Origin: Candolleomyces eurysporus
Taxonomy: Eukaryota > Basidiomycota > Agaricomycetes > Agaricales > Psathyrellaceae
DNA length: 64,000 nucleotides
Assembly (NCBI GenBank): GCA_027579435.1
Contig: JANBPK010000748.1
Coordinates: 186,001 to 250,000, forward strand
Direction of reading: 5' to 3'
A program made the position numbers and the translations under genes. Of the stretch, positions 1 through 13,346 are shown piece by piece. Each line of letters opens with the position of its first letter. Positions within the stretch are counted from its first letter, which is position 1. The notes beneath the pieces are model-generated. The model had not been told where the DNA came from and made no database searches. It saw only the letters and a program-made list of their open reading frames with translations.

Positions 1-3000
1 CTCCGCACCTATCACATGCCCGTGCCGGACGCGGCATTCTTGCGGGGGCAGAAAACCGATGGACTGGGAGGCTGTTCGCGGTTTTGTGGTTCACGGTTCG
101 TGCATCTGACAAGCAACGCATTGTTGTTCGACCACGCTAACGAGGTAACCACCATATCGCTGGTTGCCGCTTCATGGATCAACTTGAATAATCACAAGCC
201 TTGCCTTGCTTCGCTACGGCATTGGGATCTCGGTGAGGCTCTGGATTGTTCCAATATTGACTGGCTTTGAATTTGACAAAATTCATTATCGTTCAGTTTG
301 TGAGTTGCTTGAGGTAAGATGTTTACTGTGCTTATAGCTTAGCTTTGAACACAATGTCAGTCAGTGAATCTGCGAGCGTATTATTGTGGACCCCGGTTTG
401 AGGGCATCAATGGCGTGTGCTAACGGTATCTGGCCATTGCGACGCCGAGATCACAGAGAAGGCGCCGAGAGGCTGGCTGAAGGCAACGCCGCTCTCTTGA
501 ATTCCATTTATTGGCGTAGTTGGAAATACCTGAATTTTAATCGGTGTGCAGCTTTTGAGCTTACTTTTTTNAGCGATGCCTGATAATAGCAATTCCTTAT
601 AATAGAAGATGAGAGTTTTGGCAGTTTGGTCTGAATCACGACGCATAGTAGGCCCTTCCTACAATACTGAGGTCAAAGCGGGAACAATTACCGGTATCAA
701 AGGATGCAGAACGGGCGAAAGAGGTGGTCAAAGGCAGCTGCCAAGACATAAACAGAGGTAAACTGATCGAGGGCCTATCTTTCAAGATACTTAGGGATAG
801 TTTGGTTGGAGACAGCGACGAGGATTGCAAGTGGTAGGACGAACATAGCGGCAAAAAGCAATACCAGGGGCAGAGCCATACAGTACCACCACCATGGTAC
901 TTCGGTTTAATTCCGCATGAGATGATAACGGACGTCCTGTTTGACCATTAGCGTTCTCTGAAACCGACTGGCTTTGTCCTTCCGGAACCAGCCTAGTGCC
1001 CCAGAAGTGAGGAGGGGTTCGGGACAAATGGGACTCCGGATTGATGCACGGAAAGTGTGAACGACGATGGCGGAGAACCGTAACCTGGAGAAAGCTAGTC
1101 TCTCGTAGCCAGACTGACGAATGTATGTCTTTGTTTTGCTTTCACTCCGTTCAAGGAAGACATACATATAGGAATAAGCAGATTCATACGACATGGCGGA
1201 CGAAATTGACAGAAATCGGGGAGAGTAGGCGGAATACTTGGCGTGATCGAAGATTGCATTCGCCAGGATATTTTGTACTTGGTATCTCTAACCGGTGTTG
1301 TCGAATAAATGGAATGATGTAATCGGGAAATGCGTTGAATGAAATGTGTTGGTGACTAGAAGAGACCATGATGAGTGTCCATTACTGCTCTGAAATCCAA
1401 AGAAAGACGCACGGTAAACCACGGGAATGATAAATCAGATGATTGAGGCTACTGGATTAGCGAGCGGACTTACTATGCAATTATTGACCGATCGAATGTC
1501 AAAATACCACGCCCTGTTTGAACACCGAACAACGCGTTGACAGTGGCATTCTCCGGAGATATAGACCCATTTTGACGTGTTGAGACCCGTGAAAAAGTAG
1601 ACGGGCACCCGGTACCATACGAAAGCCCCAGCAGCGACGAACAGGAAGAATTTCCCTCGGGGAGCTGCCCTTTCTCAGCCTCTGGCTTAATATGTTTTGT
1701 GTAGACCATCGTAGGGAACGAGCGCTGGTCATACGACATCACGAAGTAAGCCAGCTTGAGAGAAACCGAAGACCTGAGCCCTGAGGGCAAGTAGAATTTG
1801 GTGGGAGTAGGGAACTCGGATGCCATCGAACACCCTGGGGCATACCACAGTTTGCATTGCGTAGACGCCGTTGCATGCGAGATCTCCCATTATTATGACG
1901 CGCGCGTGCTCTTTCATAGAAAGCTGACATAGGTTCAGCGTTCATTTGCGGCTCAACGTGCTGAATACGGTGCGGCAAGATTCAGGCAAGTGGTTACCCA
2001 AACGAAAAGGAGATAAGCCGAACGACGATTCCTGGGAGCAATACACTTTACAGCGAAATATCAGTACCTGACTGTTCAATACCGTTGCCACGAAAACAAA
2101 AAAACACTCCTAGGTACTATCTAAGAATAAATAAGATTAGCATTCTGTTTAGTGGTCAAGACGGGATGCTTCCAAAATTCGCAAAGTGTTAACAGGTATG
2201 TTGGGGTTGTCGACGCTCAAAATAGCTGCTCGAACTTCGGGATACGGCGATTTATCTCGCAGCTCAAAAAATAAGAGGCCCATCCTGCCTGGAGAACTGA
2301 AAAGAGTTCGTACTCAGACGGGTCATTCCCAGCAGTTGACCCCTTCGAGCCTTTGGACTCGAACTGTTTTGTCTCCGTGTCGATTCGAAGCCCATAGTTT
2401 ACAGCTTTGAGCAGAGGACCTCGAGCGAAAGCTCTAGAGCATTAATTGCGGGTTGTCATCGCCCAGATTCTCTTCGTAGAATGCGCGCAGGTTGCGAGAG
2501 TCCAGGGCCTGTACCTCCACCTCCTGCGCTTGTGGCACGTCGCTGGAGATGGACGGGAGTGCGCTTGCGCCTGCGAAGTCCATGATTTCGGGCACCAAAA
2601 GGAGCAGTTTTCCGAATGTTCAGGAGTTCGGTGTCTATGCAAGCGATGGTGTAAATTAACCGTGAAGCTATGCAAACCCATTACACGAAAGCGGGGTACA
2701 CCATGTTCCTTCGAGTCGATCGGCGTTTCGCGGGAAGATTGGATGATTGGTCGCACTCAAGGCCCGGCAAATCAACGATTCCTATCTACATTTGTTACAG
2801 CGCTAGATGGTGATATATCGCATGCGGCCGATCAACCCTCGGAACCACAAGATCATTGGTGATTCGAAACTTGCTCTACCCGTGACATGGAGGGCATCCC
2901 TCCGGTACTGACGGGCATCTGTTTCTACCCACCTACTGTACGACATTCTAAGGGTTTTCCAACGATTGTAGGTCCTCGCCCGGACAACTCGGACTCGTAC

Positions 3001-3694
3001 GGCGCTGCCAGAATGGTGTGCCTTGAGGCCGTGGCTTGAATTTTACCAGCCATTGACTGCAAGTAAAGGTATGGGTTGACGTAGATTCGTAGTAGGTAAC
3101 AATAGCATCCCTGTGCACCAAAACACAAAGCACCTTCCCAAAAGCGCACGGATCAATTCAGTTCCCACGCCTGCTGCCGACTGATGCCAGTTGAAGCGCC
3201 ACTGAAACGGAAACCTCGAGCTGCAACTATCATGTGGCCGTTTCTTGAATGAAACGGCAGTTTTGTACTGCCCATCACATTAACTCCCTGGATTAACTCC
3301 TTGGATTACATCGTTGCATTCTTCAAATTGACTGGCGCTATCGCTGCGCCAATTGTCATCATTCGGGAGAACAGACAGTGACACCGAATTCCAACCAGCG
3401 GTACTGCCGCACTTGGGTACGATCTTTCATTATTAAACCCGCGGAGAACGTCGATCCAGACTTTTCTTCCTCCATCTCCCATCTCTCACCAAGGTTTTGG
3501 CAAATTACCTCGCCTCAAGATCTGTACGCTCGTCACCTTTTTTCCTACATGAAGACATCACCTACAGGATGTGAGTATTACGTTTNGTTTTTTTTACATT
3601 TTGATGATACTATGCTCAAGAGGCGCCTAGGACATCACGAGTTCTTCCTGCGAGTGACTCGGAGCAAACCCCTTCCGAGGCCACCACAGCACTC
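1..3694. other. No convincing gene; weak open stretches only
   Basis: I read both strands and found no recognisable domain and no exon chain that could be assembled. The longest open stretches are about 117 codons (minus, 1473-1826) and 138 codons (plus, 2446-2862). Neither shows a family motif. A short minus-strand coding-like segment is listed separately at 2434-2613. Single Ns occur after homopolymers at 571 and 3586. The part directly before 3695 is probably the promoter and 5' leader of the arrestin-like gene. Confidence 0.5.
2434..2613 (-). pseudogene. Possible C-terminal exon remnant, unknown protein
   Basis: On the minus strand there is a 59-codon open segment that begins just after an in-frame stop and ends in TAG. 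Its composition looks protein-like: it opens with FGKLLLLVPEIMDF, contains QEVEVQALDSRNLRAFYEEN and ends QLML. No splice acceptor or upstream exon could be joined to it convincingly. It is therefore most likely a leftover C-terminal exon of a decayed gene. I do not recognise the family. A chance open frame cannot be excluded. Confidence 0.2.
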
Positions 3695-6218
3695 ATGAGT
3701 TTCAGCATTCCACTCTCTACACCCAGACAAACCGAGAGGCGGCGTGAAAGCTTCTCTACCAGTTCAACAGATACCTTGCCCCGGTATTCAAGGATCGAGT
3801 TTTCGTCCGAAGCAGCATCATCAAACTGGGGACAGACGAGTCCGCCTACTGTCCGTAATTCTGGCACCAGCGCCCGATCCGATGGCCCTTCTCAACTTCC
3901 GAGATACTCGTCAGTGTTTGGAGTAGAACCCGATCAAATTCAGCTGCTGCACGACCAAGAGGATAATTTGCAAGTGGAATACAAATATCATATCACGAAA
4001 GGCACAAGGAAGGAAGCCTGGGCTGCTGTCGGAATATTCTCTGCGGTGGAAGATTCGTCAAAGGAGAGGATGCCTCGGATCCCTCATTTCGAAGGCTCCG
4101 AACCATTCAAAGGCCAGGTCGATGTATTCCTCGATAAACCCAAAACGATTCATTCGATCACAGCAACGGTAAGTGTATGCTACATCCTTCGGGGACAATG
4201 CCTGATGACTCAAGAGCTACTGTTTGGTCAGGTTCGTGGCCAATTAACCACAAGTTATCTCAGCACAGACTCGCCCTGCTTTCTGGAGTACTCCGTACCG
4301 GTTTACGACCGAGGTTCTGATGTAAAATATAGCAATCGTCGCTCAGACCGCAAGCTGGTTGGGTTGAATCGGTTCGGCTTTTCGTTCTCTTTTCCTCGCC
4401 ATATGGATTTGAAAACTCGTTTGCCGTTCCCCCTTCCTTCTCCGACGGTATCAGCCCAGATTAACGGCGACTTGAGCTCTCGGAATATCACCCCCTTCAA
4501 CCTCCCGCTGCCTACCGCGATTTCGAAGGACGGGAGATTTGAACCGAACTTCAGTCCCGGTCACGGCGTCGGTACCAGTTTGACTGAAACCCCTTCCGCT
4601 ACGTCTATCTCGCCTTTTCCCCTCGACGGCGAAAGTTCGACTAAGCGCTCCTTGGGCCTCATTCAAGAACATCCTCCAGTCGTTTCATCGCCACAGGAAA
4701 TTGTGACACCCTTTTCGCCGTTCCTCATTCGCTCGCCGCCCTCTTCCGAGAAACGACCAGTACCGCAAGTGGAAGAAAGACAGAATCGACCTCCTGCTCA
4801 CCTCTACTCGGGTCGCAACGAGTCTCCTGACGTTCTCACTCCCTTTCCTATTGACCTCTGCCCCAACCAACATCCGTCTATATCTGAAAAAGCGAGGCAT
4901 GAATCAACAGTACCTGCGTCTATGTCTCCGCCTGCTACTTCCTCATCGGCGGCGTCCAACGAAAAAAGAATCAGGCAGGAGATACTTGGCCAGACGGCGC
5001 GACAGTTGGAGGGCCAATCTACACAGGTACCAAATAACGTCTACCCCACACCGCCGACTTTTCTTGAGCGAAAAATACTTGCAAATGTTCATTACGAGTT
5101 GACCATACGAATCACTCACGGCCTTCTGCGGAAGCAGGATAAGTGAGTGTCGAGATCGCCTTAACTGTACACCTACATCAGGACATGCTAACCTACGTAT
5201 TGTAGAGTTAAAACCCATATTGTGTATGCTCCTTCTGTGGAGCCTGGCCCTTTCAGCTTCAAGCGCCAAGTTGCATACCAAGACGGAAATGACACACCTA
5301 GTCCCACTCAAGACCCTGAAGGATGGGAATCCCTTCCGTCAATAAGTGTCCAAGGTGAGCTACTGGATGAGCGAATGGTCCATCTAGAATGTGCGCTCAG
5401 TCTCGCTAAACCTGTGCGTGTGCTCTCTTCCAGCCTCTTCGCATCAATCCTGATCCAAGATGATGCTACAGCTGACTTACACTCGCGGAAGTATCATACC
5501 TTGTCACTTGACTATCACCAGCTCCGACATTCAGGCCCTGAATCTATTGGCCATTCCGACGGCGCAACGAACACGACTCATACGCAGAGTACGGTATACC
5601 CAGAGAGTTAGCAATATCGCTGTTCGTAAAGCAGGGTCTTCACATGACGGTGATAACGGTGCCATTTCTGCGTTACATCGGCCCCTCTCTGATTCGTCAA
5701 GGTCACTCCATTCACGCAACTCTTCAAGTGTAAGACAATCCGTGCTCATGAGCTCTTTGCGAAGACCTGAGCCCCAGAGTCTCGAAGATCTCGTCGAAGC
5801 CTTGGACGAAATAGCCTTCGCCAAGTGGCGAATCATTCCACCAGAACCCGGTGTGTTTCCTTCGGACCTCAGGACCCGGACATTGGGAGGGGAGATTCAT
5901 CTTCCTGGCACCCTCAAACCCAGCTGCCCATCTCCCCTGTTCAATATCTCTGTACGTCTCGTTTCTCGTATCCCAATATCCAGGGTCCGCTCACATGGCC
6001 GGTTGAAATCTCGGCATCCTTCTCTTTTCCAGTACGAAGTTCAACTTCTACCATTCCGTTCTCATACCTTTTTTCCATCTCCAACCGACCCTACAATGTC
6101 CCCCTCTGTGTCCGTCCAGACACTTCAAGAACAGGTCCTCCTCACGCGCGAGGTCGCTATTGCGACGAAATACTGCCCTGGCCTCGCTGTTCCTGTATCC
6201 TCAATCTCGGCCTCATAA
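3695..6218 (+). CDS. Arrestin-like (alpha-arrestin type) protein
   Basis: Model: exons 3695-4168, 4232-5142, 5206-5413, 5472-5951 and 6033-6218, giving 752 aa with all junctions in frame. The first half of an arrestin fold is seen at about residues 80-240 (GQVDVFLDKPKTIHSITATV, then a sandwich of beta-rich segments). A long Pro/Ser-rich, probably disordered insert follows (about 260-440). The second half starts near PTFLERKILANVHYELTIRI and includes CALSLAKP joined by splicing to LTYTRGSIIPCHLTI, a pattern typical of fungal arrestin-like proteins. Such proteins act as cytosolic adaptors that recruit ubiquitin ligases to membrane cargo; that role is inferred from the family. Introns 4169-4231 and 5952-6032 are multiples of three without stops, so retention would only lengthen the protein. 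Other introns carry good CTAAC/CTGAT branch sites. No PPxY motif was sought exhaustively. Confidence 0.75.
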
Positions 6219-7119
6219 AAAAAACCCAGCTCTTCTCATACAATGGGGCTGTACATTACTCCTGTACTTCTACGTATACCTCGATCGTAAACTTTCGCGC
6301 TGGATACCAGACGTCATATTATTGATTTACACGGCCAATCCTCCTTCAAGAATGACGTGAGCAACAGTAACAGAGGGTTCTTGAAGAGTGATGAAGCTCT
6401 GTGGAAAACGCCGTGAATCTGAGACAGTAGCAATCGTAGTGAGTTTGCCATTCGTGGACTCCAGAAATAAAGCTATTCACCCGAAACTTTGGTATACGAC
6501 TCTGGAGTGCTAGTTTATTGTTCTCTGCTTTTTCTCGCGACATTTGAGGGGTTTATATCGATGACCTATGCTAGGCTATGTAGCCAGAGAGACGAGCAAT
6601 AAAGTTGAATGGTCAGAGCCTAGGCTTTCGTTTGTTTGCTGTTGTATCCCTTTGAAAGCATTGGTAAACTCAGGCTATCAAACGCGCGTTGTTCTTTAGT
6701 ATTCCCTTTTCGGAGTAACAGCCACGCATGTCAGAATTTCCCCTGCGATGGTGTCATTGAAGGGCATCTCGGACATAGATCTGAGCGTTGAATACGATAA
6801 CCATACCTACCTACCATTAAGGTGGCTCAGGGAGGGTCGGCGACCGACTAACAACAGTTCTGTTATTTGGGACGGACTTTTCTTTTCGGTGGAGTCCACG
6901 AAACTAAACGCCTTTTGTTTCGTGCAACAATATTGCATCGTATTATCACACAAGCGCCGGACGCCCGGCGGACTTGAAGTGTTTCCAAAAGCCCGTTTGG
7001 TAAACGTACAGCCACTTCAATGCTGTTAACGACATGACCGATTGTCGCAATTGTTCTGTCAACTTTGAGTACTGAACCCCATCTCTGTTTCTGCTACCAC
7101 AACCAGTACCATCGCAATC
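6219..7119. other. Intergenic region between arrestin and NLR genes
   Basis: About 900 bp between two plus-strand genes. Open frames on either strand are short, have no family resemblance and do not splice into anything. It should hold the arrestin 3' end and the promoter of the downstream NACHT-ankyrin gene. No repeat or RNA gene is visible. Confidence 0.5.
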
Positions 7120-10100
7120 ATGGACGAACCTTCCGAGCACGACTGTGAAACGATCTTCTCCCTAAAATGTCTTAATCTTGCTCATAGCCATCCTCTAGAT
7201 TCTGTGGGCGCTTTTGCGGGCGCAAGCAAGTTTGGAATGAAGAATGTCAAGATCCAATCCGCTGGGAAGGACATGAAGATGAATGTATACGAGAACTGCA
7301 ATATCTCTGTGAATGCCGTTGGCGTTGATATGGAGGAAAATGGTAAGGTCTCCGACTTCTCTTCCTTCTTGCTCATCTGACAAGTGCACGTATGTTTGAA
7401 TAGATATCGAGCTATTACGAAGAGTCGCCGACTGGTTGACAACGACCAGCTTCCGGAACATCCATTCGGACGCGCTTGAGAAAAGGACCCCAGGCACAGG
7501 CCTTTGGCTCACGCAGACCAGCGAATATCATCTTTGGATGCGAAATAACGTCAAGATCTTGTGGGGGACCGGGATGCGTGAGTTATCGAAGTATCATACC
7601 CCGAACGGTTGTTGATCTAATCTGGGTTCCTAGCGGGCGCTGGCAAGACGATCCTTTCGTTCGTGTTTCTAATACCTTTTCGATGCTACTCGTCTTTGAC
7701 TACGAACTCAGAGCGTTCATTGTTGACCACCTCCAAAAGGAATTTTCGTCTCAGAAGCGAGTGCCTGTCATATTCGCCTACTGTCGCTACACGGAGAAAC
7801 ATCCCACCTCTCAATTCCTTGCGGCATGGATCCGACAGCTGTTGGAATACGATCCAGCAACTCTCCGGCATATCAGCGAAACGTTCGCTATCCATCAAAG
7901 GCAAGATACTTGGCCATCGGAAGCAGAGCTGCATGAATTACTCTCCGCCATATGTACTGGGTTCAGAAAGGTGTACATCGTATTGGATGGCTTGGACGAA
8001 GCTCAGGAAGAAGTCAAGATACGGCTCCTCGAGAGAATCAACACTCTTCCATCGAACACTCGTACATTAATCATGTCGCGCCCTCTGAAATCATTCGAAT
8101 GTCTGGTTCGTGGTGCTGTCTACATCGATATTGAGGCTCGAAACGAAGACATAGAGCTGTTTGTCGAGAAGAAAATCGCGCAGATGCCCCGGCTGCAGAC
8201 GATGCTTGCTAAGAAGGATAGTGAGAAGCGCCGCATTTGTGAAGCTATCAAGAAAAANGTCGGGTGGCATGTAGGTGTCTACAATTATCGGTTATTGTAC
8301 ATGCTATACTCATCCACAATTCCTGATTATCCAGGTTTCTGGTCGCGAGCTTGCAAATCGAAGCATTGAAGGGTAGCATGACCCCCCNGGGCTTTAATGA
8401 ACGCTCTCGAAACTCTTCCTACGACCATCAACGATCTTTATGAGCACACGTTGAAGCGCATCAACGCCCAAAGCGATGCAGAGGTCCTTTTAGCAAAGAG
8501 AGCGATCGTGTGGCTGGTACATACCCTCGAGCCATTGCCAATGAATCAGCTGCAACATGCTTTAGCTACCAATCTCGACCTTGAGACCTTCGATGAAGAT
8601 GACATCACATCCGGAGAATTCATTTTCGATGCTTGCTGTGGCCTCGTCTCGAGATCCCAGGATTCGGCTTCTCTTTCTACACCTCTCAGACTTATTCGTA
8701 AGTGCCTACGGTTGTGTGCAGACAGTTTCGACATTAAAGACCATGTTTAGATTATACCGCCCATGACTTTCTCAAGGAAGCATGCCTCTCGTGGTTCCCT
8801 GCACCTCACACATTTCTGTCGTCTATCTGCGTCGTCTACCTATCTGCCCAACTCCGGTACCGCAATTCCCCAACAGGAGAAGTTGCCTTTGAAGGGTTTG
8901 GCCCTTCGAAGAGTCTGCGACCCGTCTTCAACTATGCTTACAGGCACTGGGGCACGCACTCCCGACTATCCGGTCAAGAGAGGGGGCTGTCATCTCACGT
9001 ATCCCAATTTGTTTCAAGACCTTTGCCCTACCCCTGGAATAATGGCTTCTATTCCGATGAGCTCGGCTCTCATCACCTTGCCGTATTGCATGGCCTCACT
9101 GATCTCTTGACGGACATGTCGCCCAGCTGCGGGGTCACTCCAAAGCATCGATTCAATCTCCTCCATCTCGCCGCGATCGGTGGTCATGTCAATTCTGCCA
9201 AAATTATTTTAGAGAAGTGGCCCGAAATGTCCGTCAGAGATCTCAGCCTTGATGGTCGAACCCCTCTCATTTTGGCCTCGGCATTCCATCGTGAAGAAAT
9301 GGTTCAATTCCTGCTATCCATCGACCCAGAAGACATAGAAACACTCAACGCAAGAGCTGCATGCGGGTGCACTGCACTGGCCTCCGCTATCAACAGAGGT
9401 CACACCAAGATAGTCGAATTATTGGGATCGTGCCAAGGCGTCCGGTCGGATGTCCAAACGTGTACACGTTCGCCACTGTCGTGGGCCGCATCAGAAGGCC
9501 ATATATCCCTTGTTCAACAACTCCTCTCCAATCCCGAAATCAATGTCAATGCGCAACACCCCTTCACCGGATATACCGCCCTGTGCTATGCATCTCGTCT
9601 AGGTCGTTCCGAAACCGTTGAAGCCCTTCTTTCACGCGAGGAGGTTGATATACATTTAGGGCCCCATTGTGGCTGTACCCCACTTTTACTTGCAGCGTCC
9701 ACCAACCAGCTCACCATTATCGCACTGCTTCTATCCAACCCTAAAATCAACATTCACGCACGCTGTATGGTTTCGGGAACAGCACTGTCCGTTGCGAAAA
9801 ATGACACCTTGTTAAAACTTCTCCTATCCCATGGACGGATTCTCGCCAATGCTACTGCCAGCGATATCGATCTCTGCCTCGACCTCGCCGCACGTTTGGG
9901 TCTCGAGGAGACCTTCTCCAAACTAGTTCACGGTTGTCCCGAACCCGCAAGAATAAAGATGCAGTCGAGAGTACTTATCGATGCTGCAAGGCGTGGGCAC
10001 ACAGTAATTGTAGAGCTCGCTCTCCGATTTGTCGACATCAATGCAAAGGACGCTATGGGGTGGACAGCACTTGATACTGCCGCAAATGCAGGCCACACAC

Positions 10101-12999
10101 ATACCGTTTCGCTTCTCCTTTCCCACAAAGCTTCACTTATGCACGGACTTTGGGCCCTAAACTCACCGCTCCGCAAGCTGCTGTTGGACCGCCATATACC
10201 GCGCAGTCTTTTACTGGCTGCAGGGAACAGACACCAGGATATTGTCGACTCTCTCCTACCCGTCATCAGGCACAGTCATGGGGACTCAGCAACTCTACTT
10301 GCAGCATGTCGGAGTGGAAGGGATACAGTGGTGCAGGCTCTCCTTTTACAACCGGATATCAATGTCAATGTGGAGGATGACCTCGGCCAGACGCCTCTCG
10401 CCCATGCAGCATGCGGCAATCATAGAAGCATTTGCCATATGCTACTTGCTCATCCCAAAATTCAGTTACGGGCTGGAAGGGTCTCCCCCTTGATGTTAGC
10501 AGCTTCTCATGGCTGCCCCGAAATCGTGCAGTTGCTTCTTCAGCCGGCATATGAACTGGATATCGATGTCAATACAGAAGACAAATTCGGCTGGACACCT
10601 CTTGCTCGTGCAGCGTGGAACAACCACCGAAGTATCTGCCGGATGTTGCTCGCCCATCCCAAGGTTCAACCCTCCGCTGGAATAGCTTCCCCCCCTGGTG
10701 CGCGCAGCTTTTCGTGGCAACCATGAAATTGCTCAGATGCTGCTTCACCCGACTTATGGGCTGGATGCAAATGTGATCGAGGGGGGATGGACGGTACTCT
10801 CGGCAGCGTCATGCAGTGGATCCATGCCATTAGTACAAAATCTCCTTGCGCGGCACGACGTTGATGTGAACCTTGGTAGGCACGCCCCACTCATTGTAGC
10901 GGTCTGCAGACGCCACACTGCAATCGTCAAGACACTATTGGCGGATCGTCGCATCAACGTCAACATTCAGGACTCCGGAGGGCCCGGCCAGCCTTGTGGG
11001 CCAACTGCGCTCTTTTTTNGCGTGTGAACGTGGACCACCCGAGGTCGTCCAGGCACTGCTATCCCACCCAGATATCAATGTCACCATTAGACTTGGCCGA
11101 GGCAGTGCTCAAGTAGACCATCCACTCCGAGTCGATTATGTCAGCAGTCTCCCTCTGTTTCAACTCTCTTTATCCCCCGAACAGCTCTGGTATTACCAGC
11201 CCCCCTGGACCATTCCCTCGCACGATATCTACAGCACCCCTTTGCACGTTGCGGCTCACGCTAAGGACTGGCATGAAATATTGCCCGTGTTGCTGGAGAC
11301 GAAGGATCTTGACCCAAACACATTGAACGACAGAGGCGAATCTGCTCTGTCGCTGATGTTGGACCAAAATAACATTGGACGGAATAGTAGAATTGCACTC
11401 TTCCCAGGGGTATTGAAGCTGGTGGCATCGCTTTCCGTGGCATCACCCAATGCCATTCGGAAAGAGCCAGCTCTACTCCGCAATGCAGCACGAGCAGGCA
11501 AGATCGATATCATCAAAGCACTCTTGGAGCACTATGACAGCACGATGGACCTTACTCCTGCACTCACAGCAGCGTCCCTCGCAGGGCACGCTGATGTTGT
11601 CAGCCTCCTGCTTGATGTACCCGGAATCGACCCCAATGGTGGGGAGCCCGCTCTGGCTGCTGCTTGCCTTCGAGGATTCCTGGTTATTGTCAGGCACCTC
11701 CTCGATCATCCCAGGATCGATCCCAATATTCTTACCAAGGATGGATACACCGCGCTAGCAGCCGCCTGCCATCACGGTGGGGAACAAATTGTTTACTGGC
11801 TTCTCTCGACAAAAGGGATCAACGTCAATGCTGGCAAGTATCACCCACTGATGGTCGCTGTTCAAGCTGGGTGGGGACGTGTTGTAGCCCAGCTGATCAA
11901 AGGTTGCACAGATCTCAATGTCAATCAATATGCCTACAGCCAAAAAGCATTAAGGGCATGCTTTTCCCCTGCCCCTCCACTCCCTCTCCTTACAGGTCCT
12001 CACTATCGCCCATTTCGCGAAAGGGAATGCTGGCTAAAGCAGAGTGCTTACATGAACACTGGCCCGAAAATAGTTCTTCGTGAACCCACTCCTTCCAACT
12101 GCTTCGGTCGCCTCACACCCAGAAAAACGGGTCCCTACGTTGTTGGTTTCTTGAATGGCCCTGTAGCCCGTACCAGCCATCATGGAATGACGAAAGGCCG
12201 TATCTTTGGAGAAGAAGGAGATCCCATTCTTGTGTGCTGTGTACGGGCTGGCAATGCTGGAATGTCCGAAGCTGTGCTATCACATCGGAGTATTCAGATT
12301 AACACCCAGGCCCGTTGCGGTTGTACAGCCCTTATTGTAGGGTCCTTCTTGCGACGACATACCTTCCTCGATCTCATTCTCGCCCGACCTGACACCGACC
12401 CGACGATTCGCTGTCCGACCCATGGTACCGCAATCATCGCTGCCGCACATCAATTGTACTTCGACACCGTCAACAAAATCTTGTCGTCACCCCTCGGCGG
12501 AAAAATGTCTTTCCAAGACACTCCTGCGTGCGGCTGCAACTTGTTCATATGTGCGGCCAGAAGTGGAGACGAAGAGACACTCCTTTCCTTCCTCCCACTC
12601 ACCAACTGGGAGGACTCCCCAAATGTCGTCGATTGCAAGTTCGGCCGTACGGCGCTTCTCTGGGCTTCATTTTATGGACAGGAGTCCGTTGTGCGGCTTC
12701 TACTCTCCAATCCCAGTATCAACTCGAATTACCGCGACAAGGATGGAAATAACGCGTTGATTCTCGCAGTGAACTCTGGACACGAGGAAGTAGTCAGGTC
12801 GATTTTAGCTTCCCCAGGTGTCAACATAAATGCCAGAAATGGGAACGGGGACACGGCGTTGTCACTGGCAGTGTGGCATGGGTATGAGAGGATTATTCGC
12901 CTTCTCTTGGCTAGGCAGGATGTGGATGTTAGGGGCTTGAAGATCGAGGGCAAGAGGATTGGACGTCATTACACCTATGAATATCGATATTTAACCTAG
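7120..12999 (+). CDS. NACHT-ankyrin STAND (NLR-like) protein
   Basis: Model: 7120-7342, 7404-7577, 7634-7658, 7712-8270, 8335-8697, 8751-12999. Four extra bases must be discounted: N at 8258, 8388 and 11019, and one C in the seven-C run near 10688. The result is exactly 1863 codons (1862 aa). The N-terminal 74 residues are a short beta-prone region of unknown role. A linker DIELLRRVADWL follows, then the NACHT domain with Walker A GMPGAGKT (residues 131-138, split by an intron) and Walker B VLDGLDE near 230. A winged-helix-like region (ALETLPTTINDLYEHTL) leads into a very long ankyrin array, about residue 580 to the C-terminus, with units such as GWTPLARAAWNNHRSICRML. STAND proteins of this design are thought to be fungal immune/allorecognition receptors; here that is inference. 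The ankyrin units resemble one another, suggesting expansion. The homopolymer lesions could be sequencing artefacts or real frameshifts. Confidence 0.8.
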
Positions 13000-13346
13000 T
13001 CTCCTGTATATCAGTTTTCTTGATGTGGACGATTATATTAACATTTTCGAGTTGTGTCTCCGTCCATCGCTGTCCGATTCAGACTCTATGTGTCCCTAGC
13101 TGTGTCGGAAAACCCGCTTCGGTCAAGTTCGTTGCGACAGAAGACCGGACTGGGCTTGCTGTTCTTTTATAGTGATGAGACCTCCTAACGGACAGGTTGG
13201 GCATTTAGCAAGCATACCAGCTCTCCTCATCAATAGGACATTTCATTACTGTCCCCGGAAACTCATTTTACACACCATTGGCAGACGTATATGTCAGGAA
13301 ATGATCGAGAAAGTCAATAAGATGATGCAATAATTTGAAACCGCTC
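13000..13346. other. Short intergenic region, convergent 3' ends
   Basis: Lies between the stop of the NACHT-ankyrin gene and the 3' end of the minus-strand glutaminase relic. No open frame of interest, repeat or RNA gene was seen. Presumably it holds the 3' untranslated regions. Confidence 0.5.

Noticed and set aside
3378..3698. 106-codon open frame upstream of the arrestin start
   Set aside because: Contains an N, no motif, and overlaps the region expected to be the 5' leader.
5825..6325. 166-codon open frame overlapping the arrestin 3' end
   Set aside because: Shadow frame; the arrestin exon chain explains the region.
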